Part shown: positions 42,549-51,941 of the stretch, one piece after another | Layout of the letters: every line of letters starts with the position of its first letter | Position numbering within the stretch: position 1 is the stretch's first letter | Assembly (NCBI RefSeq): GCF_900110415.1 | Contig: NZ_FODR01000010.1 | Span: 1-64,000, forward strand | Source: Mucilaginibacter sp. OK283 | Lineage (GTDB): Bacteria; Bacteroidota; Bacteroidia; Sphingobacteriales; Sphingobacteriaceae | Direction: 5' to 3' | DNA: 64,000 bases | Notes under the pieces: model-generated | What the model saw: the letters and a program-made list of their open reading frames with translations, nothing else | Told to the model about the DNA's origin: nothing | Databases searched by the model: none | Program-made: the position numbers and the translations under genes

Positions 42549-42582
42549 CCTGTTAAGCAGAAATGCCTGGCAGGTTTTTTTT
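42549..42582 (+). terminator. terminator of the peroxiredoxin gene
   Basis: CCTGTTAAGCA (42549-42559) pairs with TGCCTGGCAGG (42564-42574), with two wobbles and one mismatch, around GAAA, followed by eight T. Confidence 0.75.
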
Positions 42583-43672
42583 ATGCCTTTTTGTTTTTGG
42601 CAAAATGTTTCTTCAGCTTTAAGAAAAACTTCTCGTAATAAAAATACGATAACAATGGCACCAGCGCCAGGAACAGCAGGTTGATGGGATATTTGGTAAG
42701 CGGGAACCGGGTATCGTTAGATAGGAATAGTTGCTGCCAGATATAGATACTGTACGATAGGACGCCTATAAAGCTCAACTCCTTTAAGTTCAAAAATTTA
42801 TAGATCAAATTAGTTTTAGGGCTGATGTTATTGACAATGATAATGCCGACAAAAATAGATATGAACAAATTGATAAAGCAGGATTGCAGCGTAAAAAAGG
42901 CATCGAACTTTAGGTAAAATATCATAAAAACGGATACCAGCGTAGCCGCCAGGCTCAATTTGCCAAAGTTTAAATAACCTTTAAATAACAAAACCGAGAA
43001 CAGGCAACCCACAGCGATGCCCTGGAATTTAACCAGGTAACGTAAAGCAGCGGAGAGCACGCCGTTATTTAAAAAGCTTACGATGGTTTGTAGGTAAACC
43101 AGTGTCGGTACCAACAGAATGATCACTAATAGAATGCTTACGTATAGCTGGAATTTCTTTTTGATAAATACCGGAAATAACAAATAAAACTGCTCTTCGA
43201 CCGATAGCGACCAGTAATGGGCCAGGCTCCAGTCGAACTGTAACCTTCTGAAATAGGAAAGGTTGGCGATGAACAGCGCCGATGAAATAAAGCTTAACGC
43301 ACCTACCTGCAATTTAAAAAAATAATTAAGTATGGCAATCACCACTATGTACAGGTAAGCCACCGGGAGGATTCTTAACGCGCGGCGGATGTAGAAGTTT
43401 TTGAGCGATAAATCGCCGGTTGTGATTTTCTCCTTAATGCATAAAGTGGTGATTAAAAAACCGCTGATCACAAAAAACACATCAACACCCAGGGGGCCGA
43501 TAAATACAAGGCTTTGAAAATAAGGGTTGTAGTTGAGGATGAAATGATGGATAAGCACCATGATGATTGAAACGGCCCTTAACCCATCAAGCGACGGATA
43601 TTTTTTTTGATCTAAAATAGCAGGCACCGACTTTATTTCGGAGAAAAGGCTGGCGCTATTGTTAAACTTCAC
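42581..43672 (-). CDS. acyltransferase 3 family membrane protein (OafA/YrhL-like)
   Basis: This 363-residue polytopic membrane O-acyltransferase has SLDGLRAVSIIMVLIHHF with the family histidines near residue 42, PLGVDVFFVISGFLIT, RRALRILPVAYLYI and SLSVEEQFYLLFPV. About ten membrane helices span the rest, and a basic C-terminus (KLKKHFAKNKKA) ends it. Family members put acetyl or other acyl groups on cell-surface glycans. It is about 2 kb from the polysaccharide cluster on the same strand but separated by the tRNA, adk and obg, so a link is only possible. Confidence 0.9.
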   Translation of the reverse strand: MKFNNSASLFSEIKSVPAILDQKKYPSLDGLRAVSIIMVLIHHFILNYNPYFQSLVFIGPLGVDVFFVISGFLITTLCIKEKITTGDLSLKNFYIRRALRILPVAYLYIVVIAILNYFFKLQVGALSFISSALFIANLSYFRRLQFDWSLAHYWSLSVEEQFYLLFPVFIKKKFQLYVSILLVIILLVPTLVYLQTIVSFLNNGVLSAALRYLVKFQGIAVGCLFSVLLFKGYLNFGKLSLAATLVSVFMIFYLKFDAFFTLQSCFINLFISIFVGIIIVNNISPKTNLIYKFLNLKELSFIGVLSYSIYIWQQLFLSNDTRFPLTKYPINLLFLALVPLLSYFYYEKFFLKLKKHFAKNKKA

Positions 43673-43802
43673 GTTGGTTATTATCCGGTTAAAAAATTAA
43701 AGATATAAAAACAAATAACTAATTATGAAGCAAAGTAAGACTATGCAATACTGCGGTTTATGGGTTTTTTGAAAAAAAGTATGAGAGATTAAAAAGAAAT
43801 TC

Positions 43803-43810
43803 TATCTTTG
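43803..43810 (+). promoter_or_regulatory. -7 box TATCTTTG of the tRNA-Arg gene
   Basis: TATCTTTG matches TAnnTTTG, ends 16 bases before the tRNA 5' end, and is identical to the bamD -7 box. No clear TTTG -33 element is present at the usual distance. Confidence 0.5.
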
Positions 43811-43826
43811 CATTCCGTTTCGAAAA

Positions 43827-43900
<74 letters not shown>

Positions 43901-43952
43901 CATAAAATATGCCTTTAAATGGTTTTGTCCATACGGGTACAAAGTTAATCCT

Positions 43953-43984
43953 AAGCCTTTCTGTGTAGTACCGAAAGGCTTTTA
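43953..43984 (+). terminator. terminator after the tRNA-Arg gene
   Basis: AAGCCTTTC (43953-43961) pairs perfectly with GAAAGGCTT (43973-43981), followed by a short T-run. It ends 14 bases before the adk start codon. Confidence 0.7.
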
Positions 43985-43997
43985 ATTTATAACGAGC

Positions 43998-44579
43998 ATG
44001 CTAAACCTGGTATTGTTTGGTCCTCCCGGAGCCGGGAAAGGGACTCAGTCACAAAAGCTTATTGAACAATATGGATTGATCCATTTATCAACCGGCGATC
44101 TTTTACGTGGCGAAATTGCGCAAGGAACAACACTTGGGTTAGAGGCCAAGAAGCTGATGGACGATGGTAAATTGGTTCCAGATGCGGTTGTAATTGGCAT
44201 GATCAGCAATAAGCTGGACAGTAATAAAGATGGCAAGGGTTTCATTTTTGATGGTTTCCCCCGCACGGTTGCACAGGCAGAAGCGCTGGATAGCCTGCTA
44301 ACCAGCAAACAGTCGGCTATAACCGGCATGATAGCGCTTGAGGTTGATGATGATGAATTATTGCGTCGCCTATTGCTTCGTGGTAAAGATTCGGGCAGGC
44401 CCGATGATGCTAATCCGGAAGTGATTAGCAAACGCATCCATGAATACAATGATAAAACGGCTCCTGTGGCCGGTTTTTATAAAAACCAGGGTAAATTTAA
44501 AAGTATTAATGGCATAGGCTCGGTAGATGAGATTTTTGGCCAGATACATGCCATTATTGAAGCCTGGTTAAAAGATTAA
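43998..44579 (+). CDS. adk: adenylate kinase
   Basis: This 193-residue cytosolic kinase converts AMP + ATP to 2 ADP. The P-loop GPPGAGKGT is at 8-16, the AMP site at LSTGDLLR, and FDGFPRTVAQAEAL and LLRRLLLRGKDSGRPDD follow. The short LID without a zinc insertion is the short form usual in Bacteroidota. It is followed on the same strand by obg, separated by a 165-base repeat-bearing gap. Confidence 0.95.
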   Translation: MLNLVLFGPPGAGKGTQSQKLIEQYGLIHLSTGDLLRGEIAQGTTLGLEAKKLMDDGKLVPDAVVIGMISNKLDSNKDGKGFIFDGFPRTVAQAEALDSLLTSKQSAITGMIALEVDDDELLRRLLLRGKDSGRPDDANPEVISKRIHEYNDKTAPVAGFYKNQGKFKSINGIGSVDEIFGQIHAIIEAWLKD

Positions 44580-44584
44580 TATTT

Positions 44585-44728
44585 AAAGTCCGGAAGACGG
44601 GAAGTCAGTAAAGTCCGGAAGTTAGGAAGGATAAAGTCGGGAAGAGAGGAAATCGGTAAAGTCCGAAAGTTAGGAAGTTAAAACTCTTAAACTTTCGGAC
44701 TTTACTGACTTTCGGACTTTCGGTCTCC
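44585..44728. repeat. GTCCGGAAGTC paired-word element between adk and obg
   Basis: At least five AAAGTC(C)GGAAG-type words run rightward (44585-44680). Inverted words CTTTCGGACTTTACTGACT and TTCGGACTTTCGG fill 44691-44726. GTCAGTAAAGTCCG in the left arm has a perfect inverse, CGGACTTTACTGAC, on the right. It ends about 17 bases before the obg ATG. Confidence 0.8.
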
Positions 44729-44744
44729 AAAAAAAGAAAAAATT

Positions 44745-45752
44745 ATGTCGCAAGGTTCCAATTTTGTTGATTATGTGAAAATCTGTTGCCGCAGTGGCCA
44801 CGGAGGGGCGGGCTCTGCGCATTTACACCGTGATATATTAACTTCAAAGGGTGGCCCCGATGGTGGCGATGGCGGTCGTGGCGGCCATGTTATTGTTAAA
44901 GGTAATGCCCAGCTATGGACCATGCTGCACCTTAAATACCGCAAACACGTTATTGCCGGCGACGGTGATTCGGGCGGCAGCTCATTACGCAGCGGCAAAA
45001 CCGGAAGAGACGAGATTTTGGAGGTACCTTTGGGTACTACAGTTAAAAATGCCGAAACCGGCGAAGTGATCTTCGAGATAACCCAGGACGGCGAAACCCG
45101 GATTTTAACCCCTGGCGGCCGTGGCGGCCTTGGCAACTGGCACTTTAAAACCCCAACCCAGCAAACCCCCCGCTTTGCCCAACCCGGCGAAGATGGTAAG
45201 GAAGACTGGAATATACTGGAACTAAAGATCCTGGCTGATGTTGGTTTGGTAGGATTCCCCAATGCGGGAAAATCAACCCTGCTTTCGGTAGTATCCGCCG
45301 CCAAGCCCGAAATTGCCGATTACGCTTTTACAACCCTGGTACCCAACCTGGGCATCGTATCGTATCGTGATAACCGCTCATTTGTAATGGCCGATATACC
45401 GGGCATTATTGAGGGTGCATCGCAGGGCAAGGGTTTAGGCTTTAGGTTCCTGAGGCATATCGAGCGCAACTCGGTACTGTTGTTTATGGTACCCGCTGAT
45501 ACGCCGCGCACCATCAAGGAAGAGTATGAAATATTACTAAACGAGCTGCAGGAATACAATGCCGAACTGATGCACAAGCCCCGCGTTTTAGCTGTAACAA
45601 AAATGGATTTACTGGATGACGAACTTCAGGCCGAAATGAAGAGGGAGCTGCCGGAAGGAGTGCCTTCGATTTTCATCTCGTCGGTAGCCCAAAAAAATCT
45701 TACCGGATTGAAAGATTTGCTTTGGGCCGAGATTAATAAAGCGAGCGTTTAA
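44745..45752 (+). CDS. obg: Obg-family GTPase
   Basis: This 335-residue essential GTPase takes part in 50S ribosome assembly and stringent-type control. The Gly-rich Obg fold covers residues about 1-160 (GGDGGRGGHVIVKG and TPGGRGGLGNWHFKT). The G domain has G1 GFPNAGKS (170-177), G3 DIPGIIEGA and G4 TKMDL. The C-terminus stops soon after the G domain, without the TGS-like OCT extension of Gram-positive Obg, as is usual in this phylum. Upstream repeat DNA fills the gap to adk. Confidence 0.94.
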   Translation: MSQGSNFVDYVKICCRSGHGGAGSAHLHRDILTSKGGPDGGDGGRGGHVIVKGNAQLWTMLHLKYRKHVIAGDGDSGGSSLRSGKTGRDEILEVPLGTTVKNAETGEVIFEITQDGETRILTPGGRGGLGNWHFKTPTQQTPRFAQPGEDGKEDWNILELKILADVGLVGFPNAGKSTLLSVVSAAKPEIADYAFTTLVPNLGIVSYRDNRSFVMADIPGIIEGASQGKGLGFRFLRHIERNSVLLFMVPADTPRTIKEEYEILLNELQEYNAELMHKPRVLAVTKMDLLDDELQAEMKRELPEGVPSIFISSVAQKNLTGLKDLLWAEINKASV

Positions 45753-45851
45753 AAGCAGAGAGTTTAGGTCCCAAATCAGAAAGCTGGTTTCCGCAATAAG
45801 TTGTACACCCAACTAAAAACTTTAGGCTTTCAGCTTTACGCCTTCAGCTCA
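45753..45851. repeat. paired-word element (CTTTAGGCTTTCAGCTTT type) covering the next stop
   Basis: GAGTTTAGGTCCCAAATC and AGAAAGCTGG words precede ACTTTAGGCTTTCAGCTTT and CCTTCAGCTCATTTAGCTGA. The words recur, partly inverted, at 7617-7712. The stop codon of the following minus-strand gene (45849-45851) is inside the last word. Confidence 0.55.
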
Positions 45852-47420
45852 TTTAGCTGAATACAGTACATATTTGTCACTCAGCATGTCCATACGAAAA
45901 CCCTTATAACCCGGGAAACATTTGCGTATGATGTTTGATTTTGGTCCCATGTAACTTGCCGGGAGCATGATAAAGATGGGACCGGCATGGCCATAATGTA
46001 CATAGTCATCAAACGCAATTTTTACATCGGGGCCAATGGGGTCTAATATTACGTAGCGGTTATGGTTTATCTCCAGGCCCAGGTCGGGGCTGATAAATAC
46101 AAAGATAGCATCGGTGTTTTTCCGGTCGAGTTCCATAATCTGGTCTAACGATTGTTGATCAATAAACAGCTGCGCTATACCAGATGTTCCCCTGGCATTT
46201 TTGGTTGAATTTTGATAATAGCTGGGGGCAAAATACCTGATACTTAAAGCAGTAATAAACAGGCACACCAAACCAAAACCAATTTTAACAGGCAGCTTAC
46301 TTAAACTTACCAGGTAAACAATGCCCGGCGTTATCAGCAAGCCTATGATCCGCAAATGCCTTCCCTCGTAAGAGATATTGGCCTGCTTTAAAAAGCTATA
46401 CCCAAAAAACAATATTGATACCGAATAAAAAACGGCAAGCAGCAGCGTATAGTTTTTATCAGGAACAACCCTAACAATACGTATTACTAAAATTACGCTT
46501 AATACCGCGGCCAATATCAAAACCACTAACGACCACAACGGATTAAGTATGGGTGTATTGCTATGCGTTATGAGGCCATTTAATATATCATCTAAAGAAA
46601 AGCCCGTCAATATCGGCGAAGCTAAAGGAAAACTTAATGCTTCCCAGCTAAATTTAAACCCAAATGATATGCCGGCCGGGTTTGCCCCTTTTGACATATA
46701 TTGAAAATAAATTACAGCAAATGATAGCGCGGCGGGAATACCAATCCAGATGCCATTTTTAATCCAATCAAGCACTGCTGTTTTATTTTTAGAAAGGCTG
46801 ATCCACAGGTAGATACACCCGGCGCCGTACATCCACAAAAAAGATGATTTACAGAAGAACCCTATCCAGCCGGATAGCAGCAAAAATAAGGCAAGCTTCC
46901 AGTTGGCGTTGTCGAAGCTAACACAACCATACAAAAACCAGCCCAGGAAGCCGAAAAGTAAAACCTCGCCACCATTATAAAATACATAAGGTACAAAAAA
47001 AGCCTGCTGAATAACTATAATCAGCACGCTCACGGCAGCTAAAAGCTTTGTAAAGCCTACCTTTTTAAAAAAGGCATACAGCCCGGCTATGCCTAACAAA
47101 CCGCATACAGCAGTAGTAATGGCCGCTGCGCCCCCATCGTTAACACCTGGCAATGATTTAAAAAAGTACGGAGCCAGATATTGCCCCGGCGACCACCATG
47201 ATAAAAACTCGCTATAGTTTTTGCCGATATCAGTACGGTCTGGCTTGTTTGTAATATTAAAAGCCCCGCCTGCCTGCATTTTATGCATAACCTGTAAACC
47301 CCAGGCCGGATCCGGAAAAATGGCTGCCGGGGCTATAAATATCATTATTCCTAAAATGAGCACAAACAAGCTTAATGCTATCAGTATAATTTTATGCGTT
47401 TGAGATTGCTGTGCGATCAT
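45849..47420 (-). CDS. polytopic membrane protein of the polysaccharide cluster
   Basis: This 523-residue protein has about 11 membrane helices and a C-terminal globular part (about 420-523). It resembles the topology of membrane C-type glycosyltransferases (ArnT/PMT-like) and other lipid-linked sugar enzymes. A YSEFLSWWSPGQYLAPYFF loop follows the first helix, where such enzymes often keep catalytic acids, but no decisive motif is visible. It is the last gene of the cluster, 16 bases after the acetyltransferase stop. A sugar-transfer role is inferred from context only. Confidence 0.6.
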   Translation of the reverse strand: MIAQQSQTHKIILIALSLFVLILGIMIFIAPAAIFPDPAWGLQVMHKMQAGGAFNITNKPDRTDIGKNYSEFLSWWSPGQYLAPYFFKSLPGVNDGGAAAITTAVCGLLGIAGLYAFFKKVGFTKLLAAVSVLIIVIQQAFFVPYVFYNGGEVLLFGFLGWFLYGCVSFDNANWKLALFLLLSGWIGFFCKSSFLWMYGAGCIYLWISLSKNKTAVLDWIKNGIWIGIPAALSFAVIYFQYMSKGANPAGISFGFKFSWEALSFPLASPILTGFSLDDILNGLITHSNTPILNPLWSLVVLILAAVLSVILVIRIVRVVPDKNYTLLLAVFYSVSILFFGYSFLKQANISYEGRHLRIIGLLITPGIVYLVSLSKLPVKIGFGLVCLFITALSIRYFAPSYYQNSTKNARGTSGIAQLFIDQQSLDQIMELDRKNTDAIFVFISPDLGLEINHNRYVILDPIGPDVKIAFDDYVHYGHAGPIFIMLPASYMGPKSNIIRKCFPGYKGFRMDMLSDKYVLYSAK

Positions 47421-47436
47421 ATATAGTGGTTGTTTT

Positions 47437-47991
47437 TTACAGGCTAATTTCGCGGTCGCGGATTTTTACTGCCGGGTTACCCTGGTAAATGCTGTAAGAT
47501 TCCATGTTTTTTGTGGCTATTGAGCCGGCGGTAAGCATAGCATGGCTTCCGGCAGTTATACCCAGGTTTACCATAGCGCCGGCGCCTATCCAAACCCCAT
47601 CCTCCAAAACAACGCTTTTGGTTATCAGGTTAAACGATGCTGTTTTATAGTTATGGCTGCCGGTTAGCAATATTGCCCCCTGTGATAAGCATACGTTGGC
47701 GCCAATGGTAATCATTACAAGGCTATCTATCCAAACGTTTTCGCCAACCCAGGTATGGTCGCCAATTTGCAAAAACCAGGGGTACTTGATATTTACGCAA
47801 GGCTTTATAGTTACTTTTTTGCCTATCCTGGCGCCAAATAGCCGCAATAAAAATACTTTAAAACCACTTGATGGTATAAAGCTGGTTTTAAAGAAAACGG
47901 CATTCACATAAAACCATAACAGCCTTTTTAACGCATTGCCACCCGGGTGAAAAGGGTGGTTGTTATAAGTTGACAGGTTGGTTTTGTGCAT
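47437..47991 (-). CDS. WcaF-like hexapeptide acetyltransferase
   Basis: This 184-residue left-handed beta-helix acyltransferase resembles the colanic-acid WcaF group. It has hexapeptide turns (ARIGKKVTIKPCVNI, QIGDHTWVGENVWI), the catalytic histidine probably in GSHNYKT, and VWIGAGAMVNLGIT. It would acetylate a sugar of the exported glycan. Its start overlaps the end of the GT2-exosortase gene by 29 bases, indicating translational coupling. Confidence 0.85.
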   Translation of the reverse strand: MHKTNLSTYNNHPFHPGGNALKRLLWFYVNAVFFKTSFIPSSGFKVFLLRLFGARIGKKVTIKPCVNIKYPWFLQIGDHTWVGENVWIDSLVMITIGANVCLSQGAILLTGSHNYKTASFNLITKSVVLEDGVWIGAGAMVNLGITAGSHAMLTAGSIATKNMESYSIYQGNPAVKIRDREISL

Positions 47992-49399
47992 GTTTGTTTA
48001 AGTGATTGTCGCCTTGTTTAACCCAAAAATACAGGCTTGCCATTATAATGATGTATAAAATGATATTAAATACCGTATGATGGTCAACAATCCGGCTTGA
48101 ATTTTTATTCCAGAATAATGCCAACAGCACAAAACGCAAAATGTTTAAAAGCTGGATGGCTAAAATCCCGGTGACTAAAAAGATAACTTTTTGCTTTGTT
48201 TTTGTAGGATAGGCAATAACAAATGCCGCAAAAAAACTCATCAGCCCAAGCCCGAGGCAGGAGTATACCAGCACTATAGCCCCTTTGCCTGCCACCAGCA
48301 ATTCGGTGCCATTATGAATAGCCGAAAAACCAAACCAGTTAAGTACCTGGGCGCTGATACTCAGCAATAACCAACGGAGGCCCCGTATGTAATTTAAGTG
48401 ATTAGCCAAAAACGGGTAGTAATGTTTGCCCGGATTGGTTATCCCAAAAAACAAAATGTTAAAGTAATAGAATATCAAAAACAACGCAAGAAACCTGAAG
48501 ATAAATTTCACTGGCGAGATATGGCCTGTTGTTGCTGCCCTGCCTTGTTGCCCGTTTCTCAGGATTTCATCAATTTTAACATCTACAATCAGCCTGAACC
48601 AGAAACCTTGTAAAAAATGAAAAATTACGCCTGTACGTCCATCTAATATACCCAATTGGAATATCATACGATAGGTAAAGTAAAGCATTGGCCTTACATA
48701 GCGGGGCAATTGCCACCACAACTGCTTAAGCCAGGCGGTACGCTCGTCCGGCGAGCCAAATATTGATGGTTTAAGGGTTTGCTGCCGCGTTTTTTGCATA
48801 CGTTCTACCTCCTCCTGCGCCAGTAAATCGCTGTACCGGTTATGTTTGGCTATCCAGAAACTGATGTGGTTCTCTTTCAGGTTTTCTTCCAGGATATGCC
48901 CGTCTTTCCATACTTCGGTTTTGTCAGGTACGATGAACCTGTGGTCCATATTTTCATTCAGATCCGAGTAGCCGACACCAAAGCGGATCATTTTAAGCAG
49001 GTAAAAGGGATAATACCCGCCATGTTTTATCCAGCTGCCTTTAAAAAAATTCTTCCGGTTAAAGTAAATGCCGTTAACGCCCTGGTAATCCTGGTCTCTG
49101 AAATTCGCCAGTTTTTCTTTCAGTTCCGGGGTAACAACCTGGTCGGCATCTAAACAAATAATCCAGGGAGTTTTGATATCGAAGTTTTTAAGGGCGAAGT
49201 CCCATTGTTTAGGATGATTTTCAAAGGCGTGCTGCAAAACAGTTGCTCCAGCTTTTTTGGCTATGGCTACAGTATCATCATCGCTGCACGAATCTAAAAT
49301 AAAAACAGGCGCATCAAGCCCGCCGACGGAATCCAGCAAACGGGGCAGGTGCTGCGCTTCATTATGGGTAATGATGATAAATGAATATGCCGGGTTCAA
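47963..49399 (-). CDS. fusion of GT2 glycosyltransferase and exosortase-like membrane protease
   Basis: This 478-residue protein has two parts. Residues 1-about 260 form a family 2 glycosyltransferase of the WaaE-like type (IIITHNEAQHLPRLLDSV, DXD as D84-A-D86 in CLDADQVV). Residues about 300-463 form a multi-helix membrane domain with the exosortase set: C381 (LVYSCLGLGLMS), R422 (LLNILRFVLL, the N-x-x-R motif) and H440/H441 (VDHHTVFNI). Exosortases cut and transfer C-terminally tagged proteins during export, usually in EPS clusters. The next-but-one gene is a Wzy-like protein, as in exosortase-linked EPS loci of Sphingobacteriales. No substrate protein with a matching tail was found in the window. 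Confidence 0.82.
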   Translation of the reverse strand: MNPAYSFIIITHNEAQHLPRLLDSVGGLDAPVFILDSCSDDDTVAIAKKAGATVLQHAFENHPKQWDFALKNFDIKTPWIICLDADQVVTPELKEKLANFRDQDYQGVNGIYFNRKNFFKGSWIKHGGYYPFYLLKMIRFGVGYSDLNENMDHRFIVPDKTEVWKDGHILEENLKENHISFWIAKHNRYSDLLAQEEVERMQKTRQQTLKPSIFGSPDERTAWLKQLWWQLPRYVRPMLYFTYRMIFQLGILDGRTGVIFHFLQGFWFRLIVDVKIDEILRNGQQGRAATTGHISPVKFIFRFLALFLIFYYFNILFFGITNPGKHYYPFLANHLNYIRGLRWLLLSISAQVLNWFGFSAIHNGTELLVAGKGAIVLVYSCLGLGLMSFFAAFVIAYPTKTKQKVIFLVTGILAIQLLNILRFVLLALFWNKNSSRIVDHHTVFNIILYIIIMASLYFWVKQGDNHLNKHAQNQPVNL

Positions 49400-50535
49400 T
49401 GCTGTGTGCTAATTTTAGTATACAAACCTATATATTTTTCAACTATGCTACCCGCGTTAAAATCGGTATAAATAATATCGGGTGCTTGTTGCCTGATGCG
49501 TTCCAGTTCATGGGGCTGGGCCACTATTTGGTCAATCATTCCGGCGACAGATATCGCGCTTGTTTCGCACAGCCAGCCAAGCTTATTTTTATTAACATAA
49601 TCAGCAAGGCCCACTTCGCGGCTAATGAGTACCGGCGTGCCAACACTTAAGCTTTCAATTACGGCGTTGCCAAAGTTTTCATCATAGGATGGCAGTACAA
49701 AAAGATCATGTTTTTGTAATAACTCAAACTTGTCCTCATTTATAAAGCCCGTCCAGGTTATTTTATCGCTAACGCTTATATCGGCAGCTAACTGTTTCAG
49801 GCTATCAACATAGGCTTCGCTGCCACTGCCTGCAATGGTAAGATGGAAGGCGGCTTTGACTAAAGACAGTGCATCGATCAATATATCCAGGCCTTTTTTT
49901 TCTTCTATCCTGGAAAAGAATATGAGCTTAATTGAAGCTGTTGTTGCGTTTTGTACCGATGGATGATAAACCGGCAGTTTTACAAAATTAGGTATGATAA
50001 CCGAACTTTTTGGGCTGATAATACTGTTGACAGCATCACTCTCCCGCTGCGAAGTGGCATGGATATGGCAGCGTTTCAGTATGGGTTTGCTCAATAGATT
50101 ATGAATGAGTGATTTGATTGCCCGGTTTTTATTTTGAAAAGAGTAGGGGCTTAAAGTACCCCTGGCCGATACCACCACCGGTACCCCACGTATTACCGCT
50201 ATAAGGCAGGATATTACCGAAACCAAATTCCACCATGCGTGGATATGTACGGCATCATAAGTTTTAGCGTTTTTCCAAACGGCTTTTAACAAGGCAGGCG
50301 ATAAATGGCTATGGTCTTTAGTGATGCGCTTAAAATAAGTAACGTTTACACCATCAACCATTACCGTTTGGTTAGGGGTTACATCAAGTTCGGAAACGCC
50401 GTTGGCTGTTGTTGCAAATACGCACACGTCGCAACCTGCATTTGCCAACTGTTCGCTTAGCATCGCTACCGACATAGTTGGCCCGCCATAAACGTAAGCA
50501 GGTTTGTATGATGCCGAAATTTGTAAAATCCTCAA
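49396..50535 (-). CDS. GT4-family glycosyltransferase
   Basis: This is a 379-residue GT-B retaining glycosyltransferase. The N-terminal lobe starts MRILQISASYKPAYVYGGPTM, and the acceptor side has HIHAWWNLVS. The nucleotide-sugar lobe has RIEEKKGLDILIDAL and the E-x7-E motif in YDENFGNAVIESLSVGTPVL. It overlaps both neighbours by four bases (ATGA-type), so it is tightly coupled to the exosortase fusion and the Wzy-like gene. The sugar is unknown. Confidence 0.88.
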   Translation of the reverse strand: MRILQISASYKPAYVYGGPTMSVAMLSEQLANAGCDVCVFATTANGVSELDVTPNQTVMVDGVNVTYFKRITKDHSHLSPALLKAVWKNAKTYDAVHIHAWWNLVSVISCLIAVIRGVPVVVSARGTLSPYSFQNKNRAIKSLIHNLLSKPILKRCHIHATSQRESDAVNSIISPKSSVIIPNFVKLPVYHPSVQNATTASIKLIFFSRIEEKKGLDILIDALSLVKAAFHLTIAGSGSEAYVDSLKQLAADISVSDKITWTGFINEDKFELLQKHDLFVLPSYDENFGNAVIESLSVGTPVLISREVGLADYVNKNKLGWLCETSAISVAGMIDQIVAQPHELERIRQQAPDIIYTDFNAGSIVEKYIGLYTKISTQH

Positions 50536-51941
50536 ACTTCTTTTAAAATGTTAGATGCCGTAAGTATTTTATGGATAGCCAGCATACTGATATAGCTCCA
50601 GAATACCGTATTGATGAGGAACTCAAAACTAAGGCCGCGCCACATGATCTGGAACAAGCCGCTAAATACAAGCGCGGTTCCTAAAATATATCCACCAAAA
50701 AGTTTTTCGGCTTTTACCGAGATAATTTGTGCAACGGCCCCGTAAATAAGCATCATGACAAAAACTCCCCAACCACCAAGTGTAAGGTAGGCATCTACTA
50801 TAAAAGCGGGCTTTGCTGATACCGACGAGGCCCTGTTAACTACTCCGGCATCATACACCCGCTCCATAATCAAATCTTCGGTGCTTGGTTTACCGGGCCA
50901 GAAAATGCGCGGAATGATAGCCATACCCGATTGGGCAAGCAATTTTGTGCGGTAAAAATCAACAGTCTTGGGCGTTGACTGGGTGAATTTGATGAACATA
51001 TCAATTTCGCTTAATCTGTAAACCATAAAGCCCCAGTTTGAATCATCTTCATCGCCCGAATCGCTATTCAACGCGGCATCAAGTGCCAATTGGGTGGCCT
51101 CATCTGCCGAGGCATCGCCCGACCACGCGTTTTGCCTGAAAATTCGGTTATAGGTAGGCAAAAACATAAATAAAATAAGCAACGCAGGTATAAATATGCC
51201 TGCCACCATTTTTTTGTAATTGGGATACAGGAAAACCCCCAAAACCAGTACGCTAATAATAATAGGCTCCTTAAATCCCGAAGTTAAGGCGGTGTAAAAG
51301 TTAAAAAAATAAAAGGCCAGGCAAATAAGGGTATTGCCGATTTTTTTTTGAGGGATAGCAAAAGCGAGCGCCAGGGTGCCGGCTATAAAACTCAACGAAC
51401 TAAACTGGTTGGCAAACTGCGATAAGCCCGGAATGCGAATGAAAAATATTGATGCAGGGAAACTGACAACGGCAAACATCATCAGTAAATTAGCCAGCTT
51501 ATCTTTGGCGATGTAGTATTTTGATTTGGTACTATAATCCATAAAAATCAAAATACCCGATACGAAAGCAGCATGCCCTAAACAATAATAGCGCTGACAT
51601 TGCGCGGTATACTGCAAGCGGTTCTGATCAACCAAGGTGGTGCTCACTTTTTCAAAGTTTTGATAGCCCAATACATCCAAAAAGTAAAATATGGAGGTAC
51701 ATGCCATGTAGCCTGCAAAAATGATCTGTACCAAAAAAATCGGGCGCATCAATTGTTCGGCTACGCTCATGTCATTAGGTATAGGCTTAACCCACCCCGT
51801 TAGTGTTAAAAAAAATATTAGGAATGATCCAAGCCAGGCTATGATATATGACAGCTGGGCATCGCTGCTTAACAAAGCAGCCAATGCCCAGGGGACATAT
51901 AACATAATAATGCGTTCCATCGGGGCCTGTTTAGTTTGCAT
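50532..51941 (-). CDS. Wzy-like polysaccharide polymerase, probably the exosortase-associated type
   Basis: This 469-residue polytopic membrane protein has about 11 helices and a large loop (about residues 270-350; DAALNSDSGDEDDSNW) between late helices, the shape of O-antigen/EPS polymerases. The opening (IIMLYVPWALAALLSSDAQLSYIIA, in part) and position two genes from an exosortase resemble the Wzy-like proteins annotated as exosortase-associated in Mucilaginibacter and Pedobacter; that match is from memory. It would join repeat units on the periplasmic side. It overlaps the next upstream gene by 11 bases. Confidence 0.75.
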   Translation of the reverse strand: MQTKQAPMERIIMLYVPWALAALLSSDAQLSYIIAWLGSFLIFFLTLTGWVKPIPNDMSVAEQLMRPIFLVQIIFAGYMACTSIFYFLDVLGYQNFEKVSTTLVDQNRLQYTAQCQRYYCLGHAAFVSGILIFMDYSTKSKYYIAKDKLANLLMMFAVVSFPASIFFIRIPGLSQFANQFSSLSFIAGTLALAFAIPQKKIGNTLICLAFYFFNFYTALTSGFKEPIIISVLVLGVFLYPNYKKMVAGIFIPALLILFMFLPTYNRIFRQNAWSGDASADEATQLALDAALNSDSGDEDDSNWGFMVYRLSEIDMFIKFTQSTPKTVDFYRTKLLAQSGMAIIPRIFWPGKPSTEDLIMERVYDAGVVNRASSVSAKPAFIVDAYLTLGGWGVFVMMLIYGAVAQIISVKAEKLFGGYILGTALVFSGLFQIMWRGLSFEFLINTVFWSYISMLAIHKILTASNILKEV

